Assembly: GCA_944989445.1 (NCBI GenBank)
Contig: CALYLW010000181.1
Coordinates: 647,764 to 711,763, forward strand
Length of the DNA stretch: 64,000 nt
Direction: 5' to 3'
Origin: Ampullaceana balthica
Taxonomy: Eukaryota; Mollusca; Gastropoda; Lymnaeidae
The notes under the pieces are model-generated. The model did no database searches, had not been told where the DNA came from, and saw nothing but the letters and a program-made list of their open reading frames with translations. Positions 34,240 to 45,789 of this stretch are shown here, in pieces (positions within the stretch are counted from its first letter, which is position 1; every line of letters starts with the position of its first letter). The position numbers were made by a program, and so were the translations under genes.

Positions 34240-35370
34240 ATGTTGTTATTGTAACGACCAAATTTTGTGAATGAATAAAAAGTTTTTTGTTTTTTTGTTT
34301 TCTAATGCATGACAAATTGTTGTAAATTCAAGACAAATTGTTATATATTCATGATAAATTTTAGTAAGTTATTGAACGCGGTGGTCGAGTGGCAGCGCAG
34401 TGGACTGTCGTACCGATGGTCACGGGTTCGAATCCGTGTGAAGGCAAGGGTTTGTTCCCGGGGCCTAGGGCGCCCCTGAGTCACCCCGCTCCGAATGGGT
34501 ACCTAACACTACATAGTGTTAGGCGGCTGGGTAATGCGTGGAACCCACAAAGCCGTGGCCTGTGAATGCTGCATCACTTGCCAACAGATCATCCGTCATG
34601 GTCTGTGGACGCAACTATCTTCTGCATCGTCTGTAGAGATAAGATAAGATAAGAAATTTGGTATCTTAATGAGCAATTGTGAATGCGTGACAAATGTGGG
34701 TGAATCAGTGACAAATTCTTGGGAAATCAGTCTGAATTTTTTTTATATTTATGACAAAATAGTGTAAATTCGTTACAAAATTTGGTATATTAATGACCCA
34801 TATTCGTAAATTCATGACAAATTTTGGGCAATGCTATTAAAGTAAATGACACATATTTGTAAGTTTTTTTACACATTTTTGTACACTAATGAACAATTTT
34901 TGTAAATTCGTGACAAATTTACTGTAAATTCGTGACAACTTTAATTAAAATTCGTGAAACGTTTTTGGAAATTCGTGAAAATTATTTTTAAATTCGTGTA
35001 AAAAATGTTAAGAAATTTAGATACTAATTAAAGTAAATTTACGGGAAAAAAATTAGGAAATTCTCGACAATTTTAGTAAATTTATGTCAACGTTTTGTAA
35101 ATTCGTAACAAAATTTTATAAATTCATGGCAATTTTTTGTAAATGCGTAACACATTTGTTAGATTTATGACAAATTTGTGAAAACTCGTGACAACGTTTT
35201 GTAAATTCATTTAAAATTTTGATAAACTTGTGACAATTTTTTTAATAAATTCATGACAATTTTTATTAAATTTATAACAAATGTTTGTAAATTAATTATT
35301 CATTTTTGTAAATTCATAACGAATGTTTGTAAATTAATAAACAAATTTTGTAAAGTTTTTAACAGAAGGA
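34240..35370. repeat. degenerate AT-rich minisatellite
   Basis: Variants of GTAAATTCGTGACAAATTTT recur about every 20 to 40 bases over the whole stretch. A SINE (34374-34656) interrupts it. Confidence 0.8.
34374..34656 (+). mobile_element. tRNA-derived SINE, full length
   Basis: The polymerase III A box TGGTCGAGTGG (34382-34392) and B box GGTTCGAATCC (34425-34435) are well spaced. The body has CGGGGCCTAGGGCGCCCC and GAATGGGTACCTAACAC. The 3' end, ATCTTCTGCATCGTCTGTAG and GATAA repeats, matches the LINE 3' end at 60379-60450 (reverse strand). Other copies: 50709-50951 and 55884-56163 (minus), 1-1545 and 44545-44660 (headless). Confidence 0.88.
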
Positions 35371-35680
35371 ATAAAAGTTTGTAGAGCACAATGTTATTTT
35401 TTTGGAAGTATGCTGTTAGCTACTGTGTGAAATGAGGTGCATGGATGGTGGCTAGGTTGCATTCTATAGCCGTCATGACTGCAAAAATTATGAGGCGTTT
35501 TGGACAAGTACCCGCGCAGCTTTTTCAACAATATTGACAGCCCTAGTTACGATTAGGGATGTACTGGATTTCGGCTCCGGCAAATCCGGAATCCGACCAA
35601 TTTTACAAATCCGGCTCCGGCTTCAGCAGAATTTCACTTCATATAACCGGCTAAATCCGGCTTTCCACTAGAGCCAATAT

Positions 35681-35757
35681 GGGGCCGTCCATAAATGACG
35701 TCATACAATTTTGTCCGATTTTTCACCCCCTCCCTCCCCTCGTCACGCGTCGTCATC
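35681..35757. mobile_element. GGGGCC family element, left end only
   Basis: GGGGCCGTCCATAAATGACG and a C-rich block, cut off at GTCATCAAAAAAC where a GGCGCC repeat starts. Confidence 0.6.
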
Positions 35758-36499
35758 AAAAAACAAAGAGGGGCGCCGTAGGCGCCCTACAACCCTTTTA
35801 ATAAAATACTTTGTGTACATTTCAGAAAGTTTAATATTTCGTATTTATCAAACAAGGACAAGTTAGTTGGGCTTTCTAAAAAGGTCGGCGCCGTAGGCGC
35901 CCTAAAAAAAGTGCATTTTTTCCAAATAAATAGATTTCAGCTGAAAACTTCCGTCATTTTTGATGGATATACGCTTGTATATTATATAGATACAGGACGA
36001 TTCCTCAAATTGATTTCGATCTTATAATGACAGTTTTCCTGCTAAGTATATGCACGTCAAAGTCATTTAATCTAAAATTTCCACATTGATATCAAATCTC
36101 ATGTTTTCTAAAAATTATTTGGTATGCGCTGGAAGAGGAATATGGAGAGTACTGTACGAAGTACGAACCCCACATTTGTACAGGAAAGTAGGGTGTCATC
36201 TTGTGCGTCGCAAAATTTAGTAATTCCTGCAAGTTGAAGACTGAAAATACTATGACATTAATAAAATATCCAATATAATCATAGCTTTTTACTCCGAATC
36301 TCACGAGGTTGTTTTTTTTTGTGGTTTTTTGTTATTTATTTATTTTTTAAATTTTGTTGGTTTTTTTTTCAAAAATATTTTTTTCACGATTTCAAGTACG
36401 TCACACAAGAGTTGTAAATATGATGCCACCAATGGACGAGGCTTATTTAAATTGTTGAATTCTCTTGTGGAGTTTATAAAATAATGAAAAATACATGGC

Positions 36500-38189
36500 C
36501 AGTGGCGTAGCAACGGGTTGGCATCAGGGCAGTTGCCAAGGGCGCCGGCTCAAAAGGGCGCCACTAAATCACTAATTTTTTAAATTTGTATTTAAATAAA
36601 TACAGTCGGACCTCTCTAAGTCGAACTCAAAAGGACCCGATAAAAAAAATTGACTTACTGAGTTTTTGAGTTAGGGAAAATGGCGTAATAGGCGCCGATT
36701 AATCAAGGAAAATGTAGATATTGGGAGGTGGGGGGAACAGCCATACCGGCTAGTAGGCTTTTCAGAAAGAGGTGCGGTATCTATGTTTCATATGAAAGCA
36801 AGCCAACTTGCTTTGAAATGCCGACACAAGCCCGTGAGAGGAGACACATTTCCTCCCCTCCCCCACTTTACTCCCTCAACAGTGGGATGGGGGGAGTAAG
36901 ATTTTTCTTTTTTAAAAGAGTCACAGAATGCAGCAAAGTGACGCAAATTAGTTACCACTTACCACTCCTTTTTCTTGTCTTTGTCATTTTTTGTACTTGC
37001 AAGGGTCGCTTAATCCCTCGTGGACTGCACTAAGATAAGATTTTACGTCCACTTACGTGGCTTTATGGAACACGTGTTCTGAAATGTCACTCCAGAATAA
37101 TAACCCAAATGCCTTGGAAAATTCGACTAAGAGATGTTGAAAGCCAAAAATCTTAAGGAGATCTAAAATACATTAGTCTTATTGAGTTTGGCCGGGACCT
37201 AACAATTAATTGATATACGGAGGTTTTTCCACTTAGGGAAGTTCGACTTAGCGAGGTCCAACTGTATTTCACTTTTATCCTTGATTTAAAAAAGTGAATA
37301 ATTGATTATATTTAAATATATTTCATTTAAACCATTATAATATTTTTATTATGCTTGTGGCCCTTGCGGGACATCTTATCATACAGATGTCAATATGATT
37401 TTACATTCTTTCTTTTAAAAAGAAAAATCTTAGTATCCTCATCCCACTGTCGAGGGAGTAAAGTGGAGGAGAGGAGGGAAGGTGTCTGGTGTGTCAAAGA
37501 AAGTTGGAACCTTTCATATGAAACATTCACCGCCCTTCTTTCCTGTGATCCTGTCAAGCCTTATATTAGTTATATGCCCCTATGGCTGTTTCTCTCCCCC
37601 CCCTCTCAATATCAACATTGTCCTTGATTAATCTGCGCCTAATACGCCAGTTTCCCTAACTAGAAAACCCAGAAAGTGGAATATTTTTCCCCCCCATGAC
37701 TTCGACTTAGAGAGGTCCGACTGTATTAGCAACACGTCAATACTTTAGCTAACGGAAGCGCTGAGCTGTGGTCGGTGGAGTGTTATTTAAATTTACTTTT
37801 AATTGTGAGTTTCTATCGTTATGTATGAGAAAATGAGTATGACACATTGACTCTAATGTTTTTACTTATAATACTTGTTAATTCAAGTTTTGCTGTATTC
37901 TTTATTAACGCAACAATATCCCGTTTTATCCACCAATTTATTTGGTATTATTTAGTAAATAAAAAACTGCAAATTAGTATTGCTCCTGTCTTATGCATTT
38001 TTTATATTCACGTTGTTTGGCTGTCACTTTCAGACTACGTAATAATTGTCATAAATCATAAATAAAATAGGAGAAATTCAATTATTTTTTTCTAACAAAT
38101 GAAAAAATCGCAAAGCTAAAACTTCACAGTTTATCAAGGACGCCGAAAATAAATTTGCCAAGGGCGCCAAAAACCTAATTACGCCTCTG
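36500..38189. mobile_element. hAT element, relative of 48-1416, with nested pogo-like MITEs
   Basis: The ends are CAGTGGCGTAGCAACGGG and AATTACGCCTCTG. The outer parts match 48-1416 and its 3' part. No clear target duplication: TACATGGC before, AGTAGTCC after. Inside, a CAGTCGGACCTCTC to GGTCCAACTG unit (36603-37264) has TA on both sides, and another right end is at 37723. Confidence 0.7.
36603..37264. mobile_element. pogo/Tc-type non-autonomous element
   Basis: CAGTCGGACCTCTCTAAGTC and AGCGAGGTCCAACTG are inverted ends between TA dinucleotides. Copies or ends lie at 150, 37723 and 47168. No transposase is visible. Confidence 0.6.
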
Positions 38190-38715
38190 AGTAGTCCACT
38201 AGAAGTAAATAATTTTTTCCATCATGATGAAAAATGTCAGCTCCTATTTTTTCCCAAGGAAGCGTTGGAATGTCATGAGGTATCATGGGTTCTTTTTGCT
38301 GTGACCTCTGCACACCTAGACATCATGTCTTTGATCTGTGAGGACATTCCCGGCCAGAATATCACCTCCCTTGTTGTAGCCATACACTTATCTCGTCCTA
38401 AATGTCCTTGATGAAGTCACATGTTCTTAATTAAGAAAAAACACAATATGATTCCTCCCACTAACAGATCAATTGCATAAAAGATACATCAGCCTTTTTG
38501 TGTTTCAATATTATGACCGCATCTGCACATGCCTTTCAAACAAGTGACTGGCTCACATCGTTTTTTGACACCCCTGAAAAATGTATCACATGAATGAGTT
38601 TTCTTGCATTAATTACAATAGGGACTCCACGAATAGTTCCTACACACACGCCCGCCGCCGACCCACGAATTATCTTAGATGATTGTTTCCCCTTGAAATT
38701 TCCACACGTCCACAG

Positions 38716-38891
38716 GGTCTGTCAAACAGCTGCTTGCCTCCCTTGAAATATTGAACCAGCTGCCCCCGGAGACCCTCGTATGCCTTGGCCATGAAATGGA
38801 CTTGGAGGACCTGGAGTTGGCGGCCTTCATCGAGCCAGACAACATCAGCGCCACCCAGAAACTCGTCTGGGCGACCATTCGTCGACCATCG
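38716..38891 (+). CDS. internal exon of a glyoxalase II / PNKD family hydrolase
   Basis: The exon lies between TCCACACGTCCACAG and a GTGAGT donor. Its GC content and codon use stand out from the surroundings. The frame reads SVKQLLASLEILNQLPPETL, then VCLGHEMDLEDLELAA and FIEPDN, followed by QKLVWA. This matches the region of hydroxyacylglutathione hydrolase (HAGH) and PNKD with Leu-Pro-x-x-Thr, Gly-His-Glu, Val/Ile-Glu-Pro-x-Asn and Lys-Leu-x-Trp-Ala. The His of Gly-His-Glu is a metal ligand in glyoxalase II. The family is a metallo-beta-lactamase fold that cleaves glutathione thioesters. The exon with the THxHxDH motif was not found here, so this may be one exon of a gene with large introns or an isolated remnant. 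Confidence 0.75.
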
Positions 38892-39654
38892 GTGAGTTGT
38901 CGTTCACTAGCCGACGGCGGTAAGCGTAAGTAACTTTTCTCTGCGCGTTTTCACTGCATGCGACAATTTGTCAACGTTATGAAAAACATTTAAATCTATA
39001 TAAATGTGACATGAGAATTTCAAAAAAAAACATATAAAGTTGATGATATGCAAACATCATGTTAAGAAATATAACGTTTGTCAGTAGAGGATTTTACCTT
39101 TTAAAACTTTTCTCGGACTATTTCATAAATAAATAAATTTACTATTATGAAGTTTGAATATATTTTAACGTCATTAACGTTCGTGAAAGGAGTAGATTTC
39201 AAGCTCCGCGCTACTGTGTTGGCTGGCCACATTAATTTAAAAAGTGTCAATTTACAATGTATTTCTGCTCCCGCTCCTTGAAATACAAGATGGTTGTCCA
39301 AACCCTCCCCTACCCCCACACACAATTTTCCTCCGTTACAATGTCTGCATGGTGTCCAAGGCTACGGTGACCAACAGTATAAAAAAAACATCACATTAAT
39401 CTACTACAAGAGCTCGGTATATATTTATTCTTATAAATCTGAAAACTCTAATAAAAATGCAAGACTAGACATATACCATGGATAAGAGTAATACGCAATA
39501 ATCTTCTGTACAGGAGTAGTGTCTGTAGTAGATAAGAAAAGATATTATACACAAGTCAGTGAAAGCTGCAGTTGCAGAAATGGTTTGGGAGAATGTGGCG
39601 TAATTATGCAATGTCATATCTACAACTCTTTAATTTTATTATTATTTTATTTTA

Positions 39655-40640
39655 AAAAGTTGAGACTTCCATCCGTTAAACATGATCGCAGGTTGGTTGG
39701 TCTTAATGTTCTTTAAATGTGAGAAAGCCTTCTAAAAGGCATATTTAGAGCCAAATATTGTAGAAACAGATATACTCACATGCTTCAGTGTGTGGTATGT
39801 GACGGGAATCGGGTTACACGTTTTGACAATCTGCTTGTGTGCGTATTGAAGTTTGTTTCATTTCTTCCCACTTGTGTTGGCTCGCCAAATCTGCTTGTTG
39901 TCGTGCAAGTCTTTCCGAATTTTCATTCAGTGACTTGAACTTATTCATCGACATGTCTGATGCCTTCAGGTCAGCAGCTTGGAGCTCAAAATCTCTGACA
40001 GAGATACCGGGGACGCAACTCAAGTCAGTGCTGTCCACTGCACACCCGTGTGGATGGCTTAGGAACTTAAAAATACGGGTGTGCTCGCGAAATTCTCCAA
40101 AGCGTGCTTTAAATAACTTCAGGAGATTAGATGTGAAACCTGCTAGATACTGGATATTAAGATGTCGCGCAGGGTCACTTGATGTGCACGCATCTTTGGA
40201 AATCTCAGTTTTTCAAAGTGTAGTAAATGACCTGTTTCAGTGTCGGTGACGAAAAGTTCTAGCTTGTTTTCAAATGCAAACACTGCTTTTTGCAGGGATA
40301 AGATTGTATTTCCAGCACCTTGCATTTTCACATTGAACTGAATTAGATGTTTAGTCATGTCTACGAGAAAATAAAACTTCAGGAGCCACTCAGTGTCAGT
40401 CAACTCGGGATGCTTGACATTCCTAATTTCAATAAAAGTCCGGATTTCGCTCAGTCAAGCCGCAAATCGGCTGAGCACCTTCCCCCTCGACAACCAACGC
40501 ACGTTGCTGTTCAGAAGCAGACCAGAATAATTATTCCCAACCTTATCAAGCAGTTTTTTAAACTGGAGATCATGTAATGCTCGGGCAACAATAAAGTTGA
40601 CTACCCAAACCACCAGCATACAGTCAGCTGCAGATATGTG
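39655..40640 (-). pseudogene. hAT-type transposase remnant (ZBED/GTF2IRD2-like)
   Basis: Minus-strand reading gives LLLNSNVRWLSRGKVLSRF, then after an in-frame stop TEWLLKFYFLVDMTKHLIQF with FNVKMQGAGNTI. Next come SDMSMNKFKSLNENSERLA and ADLASQHKWEEMK, then PVTYHTLKHVSISVSTIFG and FSHLKNIKT. These occur in the same order in the domesticated hAT proteins ZBED5/8 and GTF2IRD2, ending in the hAT dimerisation region. Stops and at least two frameshifts make it a pseudogene. Its 5' end abuts the LINE remnant at about 40640. Confidence 0.72.
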
Positions 40641-41775
40641 TAATTTAAAAGCCAAGTACGAAAATATTAAAAATGCAACTGGCCCTCTGACGTCCAAAGG
40701 TTGCGACCCTAAAGTCCAAAAGTGGAGAAATTATCCAAGACCAGGCAGCGCAGCTAAAACGGTGGTTTGTGCATTTTCTTGAACTGTATGCCCACACAGG
40801 AAGAGCTGAGCAAAGCAATTGACTGCCTAGCTTATGGAAAAGCCCCTAGGAATGATGGCATACCACCAGAAGCTCTAAAGATCGACAAGACAGCTTTACT
40901 CCAACCTTTGCACGAGCTTCTGTCCCTCTGCTGGGAACAGGGCTACATCCCTCCAGGACCAAAAGGATGCAAATATAGTGATACTATATACGAACAAGGA
41001 CGATAGAAGTGACTGCAATTACTATCGCGGCATTTCACTCCTTAGTATTGTAGGAAAGGCTTTCTCCCGTGTCATATTGACACGATTACAGAGTTTAGCC
41101 TCCCGAGTTTATCTAGATTCTCAGTGCGGTTTCCGGGCTGGACGGTCTACCATAGACATGGTGTTCTTCATATGGCAGCTCCAAGAAAGATGCGGGGAGC
41201 AGCAGATGACACTATACACTGCCTTTGTGGATCTTACGAAAGCCTTTGATTTAGTCGCAACATGCTATTCCAAATCTTGCGTCGCATCCTTAGCATTAAA
41301 TGACAGGACAAAGTGCCAAATAGTGAAGCCCTGATGCGTGCCAATACCCAAAGCATGTTCTCAATCCTTAGTGAAAGACACCTGAGGTGGCTATAGGACA
41401 TGTAAGAAGAATGAGCCCTGCATGGTCGCATCCCCAAGGACCTCCTATATGGAGAACTGGCACCGGGAAAGAGGAAGAACAGGTCATCCTCGTCTGCGAT
41501 TTCAAAATGTCTGCCAAAGGGATATGAAAGCAGCCAGAATACGCACAAGTGACTGGGAATTTAAGGTAGAAGACCGATCTGCATGGCGCACAGTTGTAAA
41601 ATAGGGCGTCATAGTAGCCGAGGAGCGAAGGATGGATGTGGCTGCAGACAGAAGAGCCAGGAGAAAGGCCAAAACATTGGCAAGCACAGAACTAGTGTGC
41701 AAAAGCTATGGTAAGGACTGTCACTCAAGGATAGGACTGCACAGACACAAGAGGAAATGCAACCCAACCCAACGG
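40640..41775 (+). pseudogene. decayed LINE (Jockey/I-like) with internal deletion
   Basis: Three pieces in different frames form an RT remnant. First, PTQEELSKAIDCLAYGKAP with DGIPPEALK (about 40790-40890). Second, YYRGISLLSIVGKAFSRVIL with CGFRAGRSTIDMVF and AFVDLTKAFD (41010-41260). Third, a C-terminal part with GHPRLRFQNVCQRDMKAA and VEDRSAWRTVV (41470-41600). The catalytic DD block and thumb are missing between 41260 and 41340, so a large internal deletion has joined RT block 3 to the tail. It differs in sequence from the GATAA-tailed LINE. Confidence 0.75.
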
Positions 41776-41970
41776 TGATGCACCATCGTCTTGCGAGATG
41801 GAAGGATGCCGATTACACTTTTTATTAAATACCCGTTGTTCAAAATCCTTTTTCAACGGTACATAAAAATAATAAACACTGGTTTTAGCTTCGCAGACTG
41901 TATAAAAGGTGTTTTCTTAATTCCAGAGCTTTTTGTCAATATATTATACAAAGTTAATTAAACACCAATG

Positions 41971-42286
41971 GTGGCCGTCCATAATGACGTCACGCGAATT
42001 TGGCCGACTTTACCCCCTCGTCACACTTCTTTACAAAATCTTAGACCCCCCCTCCAATATGACGGTACAAAGCTTTGACCCCCCCACCCCAAGAAAAAAA
42101 AAGAAAAAAAAGAAAGAAAAAAAAGAGAACAGCCGTATTTTCTAATTGAAAATGAGCATGTTGCAAATTACTTTTTTTTTCATTTAAATGTGTATTTAGT
42201 GTAATTCTGCACACGAATATCGTAACACGTGTGAAGCCATTGAAAAAGTCAATTAAATAAAGTGTAGTAATCAATCAAATATTTAA
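41971..42286. mobile_element. GGGGCC family element, right end missing
   Basis: GTGGCCGTCCATAATGACGT starts it, and the interior has AATTGAAAATGAGCATG and CGTAACACGTGTGAAGCC as in 21206-21629. It stops before the right terminus. Confidence 0.6.
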
Positions 42287-42309
42287 GGGTAAATCCGAAG
42301 GGACCGTTT

Positions 42310-42740
42310 CGTCCCCCTCAGTTTACTAGCAACGCTATTGAGCGGTGCCGGTTTAGGGCCAGGGGCACCAGTACGGATTAGCAAAAGGTACCGTGAAGAA
42401 CGCAGTGGACGCCAGCTCTGAGGAAACCTTCCAGTGGGGGTTACACCCCAGGTAGGTCATTGATGATCCCCCGCACTGCGGCGGTCCTAACCATGGAGAC
42501 CTGTATGCTTTGCCGGGGTGGCGCCAAAGTTGTAACGAGTCGTAGTAGGGAATTCCACACCTCCTTGTGGGGTCAATCTAGTGGGAGGCATCTTCGACTC
42601 TATGTCCTGGATGCCCAGGTGGCCGCTTTAGAAAATACCGCTTCGTTCTCAGCTGTTAAGTCCCTTTTGGGGCCAGATAGCTGAGAGGGTCTCCCGGAAA
42701 AACCCACGAAGAGCATTAGGCTCGGGGCTTCTGATTTTCT
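42310..42740. repeat. GC-rich unclassified block
   Basis: The block GCCGGTTTAGGGCCAGGG to GAGCATTAGGCTCGGGG is much richer in GC than its flanks. The 74-codon plus frame inside (METCMLCRGGAKVVTSRSRE) matches nothing I know. It may be the 5' or 3' region of a retroelement. No inverted ends or tail were found. Confidence 0.3.
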
Positions 42741-43634
42741 TCCACATGTAGGATCATTAGCTCTGCTTTTATTTAAAGTTGCGTGTTTTTGATGTTACAA
42801 TCTATTAATACAGGAATACTCTCTCGAAGTGTCATCAAACATAGATTTGTTTTTAGACATACTCTAGAATAAAGTTTATAAAGTGAGAGTGACAAAACCG
42901 CGTTGTTGTGAGTGCGGTGATGCCGACGTCATCGGTACACGATCTGATTTCTTAGAAATAACACGCTAAAACAAAGGCAGTCGTAAATGAATCCCCTTAA
43001 ATCACATTATCTACTGATCACCTTGGCGTCACCGCTAGCCACAGCCTTGGTTACGGATTCCAATTGGTGTGCACAATGGTATGGTCACTTTATTTGCGGG
43101 TATTTGCAAAAACTCCCCATTTCAAAGCAGTTTTAAGGGGTCGGCTTATATGCGATGTAGGCTTTTATTCCAGTATATACGGTATATCTTATATTTTGAC
43201 CATGCGCATGACTTTCTGATTAGGAGAGTTATCTCAATAACGTGTTAGATAGACAACTTCACAACTAAACCCAGTCATAATACGGTAGATCAGGGATTAT
43301 TCGCAACAAAAAAAAAGTAACTTTCTTTTTTTTAAACCTAATTACCCACCGCAGGCATTAATTTAAATACTATAGCGGATGTCTATCACACCCATTTTCT
43401 ACCAAATTAAGGACATTTGCTAATACAAGAGCAAAAGATTTCTACAACTAACAATGGTTTTAACAGGCCTTGAACAAAATATGCTTCGCCCCAAAAGATG
43501 TGAGGTTATTTATTCCCAGTGCAAGAGCAATTACTGAGACTAGCAGTGATCATAAAAATATTTTTAAAACAAATATGTTACTTTCAACACAATAATCACT
43601 ACAGAATATTACGTTCATAATTTAATGATTTACT
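42741..43634. other. intergenic sequence
   Basis: No repeats with clear ends and no coding frames were seen. Confidence 0.4.
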
Positions 43635-43994
43635 TTAAAGATACAACTTTGACAAAGACGTGTCCATATTTAGATTAAATAACACTCCAATCTTGTTCAC
43701 GTTTTTTTTGTACTTCACATAGATATCGATAATCATATCTAGTACGTTTAAAAGGGACGTCATACATGCATTGTTCAGGGTAGCGGGCAATGCTGCGCTA
43801 ACGTATTCCACAATCACCAGCCAGCTATCCTTTGCATCAGTTGAGAAGTTCATTTTGTCCCCGTTTCTTTTAAACTCCCAAACTTTTCCCTGGAACGTGT
43901 CTGCACCTCCTGCAAGTATTTCGCGGATGCCTACACTACGAATAATTTTGACCATTGTTTCTTCTTCGGTCTTTTTTTTTAAAATATATTTCAA
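43635..43994 (-). CDS. unrecognised open frame, possible terminal exon
   Basis: A 119-codon minus-strand frame ends at 43635. From about residue 8 it looks like real protein, mixed in composition and not low complexity, with segments such as VKIIRSVGIREILAGGAD, VWEFKRNGDKMNFSTDAK and SWLVIVEYVSAALPATL. The first codons come from an A-rich tract, and an acceptor-like AAAAAG just before ThrGluGluGlu could start a terminal exon there. I do not recognise a family. No second exon was identified. It could be a single-exon gene, a last exon or old transposon coding sequence. Confidence 0.4.
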   Translation of the reverse strand: MKYILKKKTEEETMVKIIRSVGIREILAGGADTFQGKVWEFKRNGDKMNFSTDAKDSWLVIVEYVSAALPATLNNACMTSLLNVLDMIIDIYVKYKKNVNKIGVLFNLNMDTSLSKLYL

Positions 43995-44544
43995 TTTGAG
44001 GGGGGAAAATGGTTGTGTTGAGCACTTTATTTATGGTTGGCTAATTTATGATCCACAATTTATAAAACCATTAGTTGAGCAAAGTGTTTATTAAGTAGTT
44101 GTACATTTAAAAAATTATTTAGAGGAAGAATAAGCTTCCAGGTTGTTGTTTTTTTTTAAATTTTTTTCAAGTACTTCACATTTGGTAAAATCATAAATGT
44201 CTTGGCTGTCTCGTCCCTGTTTTTAATGTAATATCTGTGTCTGATTTGGTGAAGTAAATGATGATTTTGCGGACATTTTTCCCATTTCTCTGCATTAATA
44301 ATAACCGCAAAAGTTCATCAATACGTTCAACAAATTAACTTATTTCGGTTAAATTCCTGAATGTTCTTGAAATTTAATTGTTTACAGTAAATTTGTTTAT
44401 AGTACATGACGAGTTGCTGACAAATTTGAAGAATAAATAACATGTACAAGCACATTAATGCCACACTGCCCACACTCTTATACTTCTTCAATTTCAAGAT
44501 TTTGGACATTATTACCATTAGTGTGCGAACATTTTACATCCCTG

Positions 44545-44660
44545 ACCTGTGAACACTGCGTCACTTGTCCACAGACCGGCATGGTCTATGCGTTCTTATC
44601 AGAAGGTAGGACGCAGTAATCTTCTGAATTGAAGGAGCGTCTGTAAAATAAGATAACATA
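44545..44660 (+). repeat. SINE 3' fragment
   Basis: CCTGTGAACACTGCGTCACT through CTTCTGAATTGAAGGAGCG and GTCTGTAAAATAAGATAA match the 3' part of the SINE and LINE. No head is present. A smaller tail-like piece is at 39487-39535. Confidence 0.65.
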
Positions 44661-45654
44661 AATTAAACTTTTGTTCCTGATGAGATGCTATTGGGTAAAT
44701 CATTTATGTAAATTAAGATGAATAGGGCTTAAGATGATAGTGGTTAGAATTTTTTATTTATTTATATATTTTTAAAACGCCTCATTTTACTGCTATTGGT
44801 CCTGATTATCAATTATACAGTTGTAATTGGGAAAAATTGAATACTCTCGTTTCATTTTCATGGACCAGATATATCAAAGTCAGAGAATTTTTTTCTTTTA
44901 TAGTTAACTGCAAATATAAATGGACAATTACATGTATACGTTAATAAGATTCTTATGAAGTGATTTTTTAAAAAGTAATAATTTTATTAAACATGTTAAT
45001 TAAATTCTAAATAAACAAGTTCGGTTTTTATTATTAAAAGACAACTATCCATTCGGGCAATGGAAAAAAAAACTTTGAAAAAGAAGATTTCCATGCAACA
45101 ATCGTACTATGAGTCACAAAAGAGCAACGAGGGGAGAAAAGCGTACAAAAAGTTTAATTTGAAGAAATATTTTCAAAATAAAGTAAGTAACTTTATAAGC
45201 GACACTTAAAAGACTTTGGGTTTGAAAATAATCTAAATAATGGATTTCCGATTATTAAACGACGTGTCTACGTACACCGCGGCGGTACACCCAGCTAAAC
45301 CATCTTTGACTTTGGCCTGCTTCTTGTACCGCCGCGGTATCCGGTATTAATAGACCTAGGCATAGCAGACACTATCATAGCTAGCTAACCTAGGTACACC
45401 GCGGCTAAAATAAATGAGCTGATTTCACTATATTTAGGCTAAAGGTGTGTGATTCTTTTTCTATCTAATATTAAACAGTAGTCCTCAAATAATCAATGTG
45501 TGTATGCAAATTTCATGTGTAATGAATTTTTAAAGGTAGCACTAAGCACTCTAACTAAAAGTAAAAGTCTAAGCAGTGTCAGAAATTTGATGGCATTTAT
45601 AGGCCCCCATTCAAGGATAATTAGATATAACTTTAAAAAATAGATATTTATCAT

Positions 45655-45740
45655 GAGCAGCTCCAGCTGAATGGTAAGGCGCAGTGCATTTAAGGTTGCA
45701 TTGGTGTAATCGGGTTCGAATCTCGGTTAAGGCTAAGGAT
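45655..45740 (+). repeat. tRNA-like sequence
   Basis: AGCTGAATGGTAAGGCGC followed by GGGTTCGAATCTCG resembles A and B boxes with tRNA spacing. The middle is too irregular for a cloverleaf. It is probably another SINE head. Confidence 0.5.
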
Positions 45741-45789
45741 TTATTTCTTTTCAAAAGTCAAAACCACAATCACAATAAGGGTGCTCGCA

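Noticed and set aside
34374..34450. True tRNA gene
   Set aside because: The A and B boxes are good but the acceptor stem does not close, and the sequence continues into a SINE body with a GATAA tail. The same holds for 14662, 16612, 24474, 45655 and 50709.
38675..38878. Minus-strand frame of 67 codons
   Set aside because: It is the shadow of the glyoxalase II-like exon on the plus strand.
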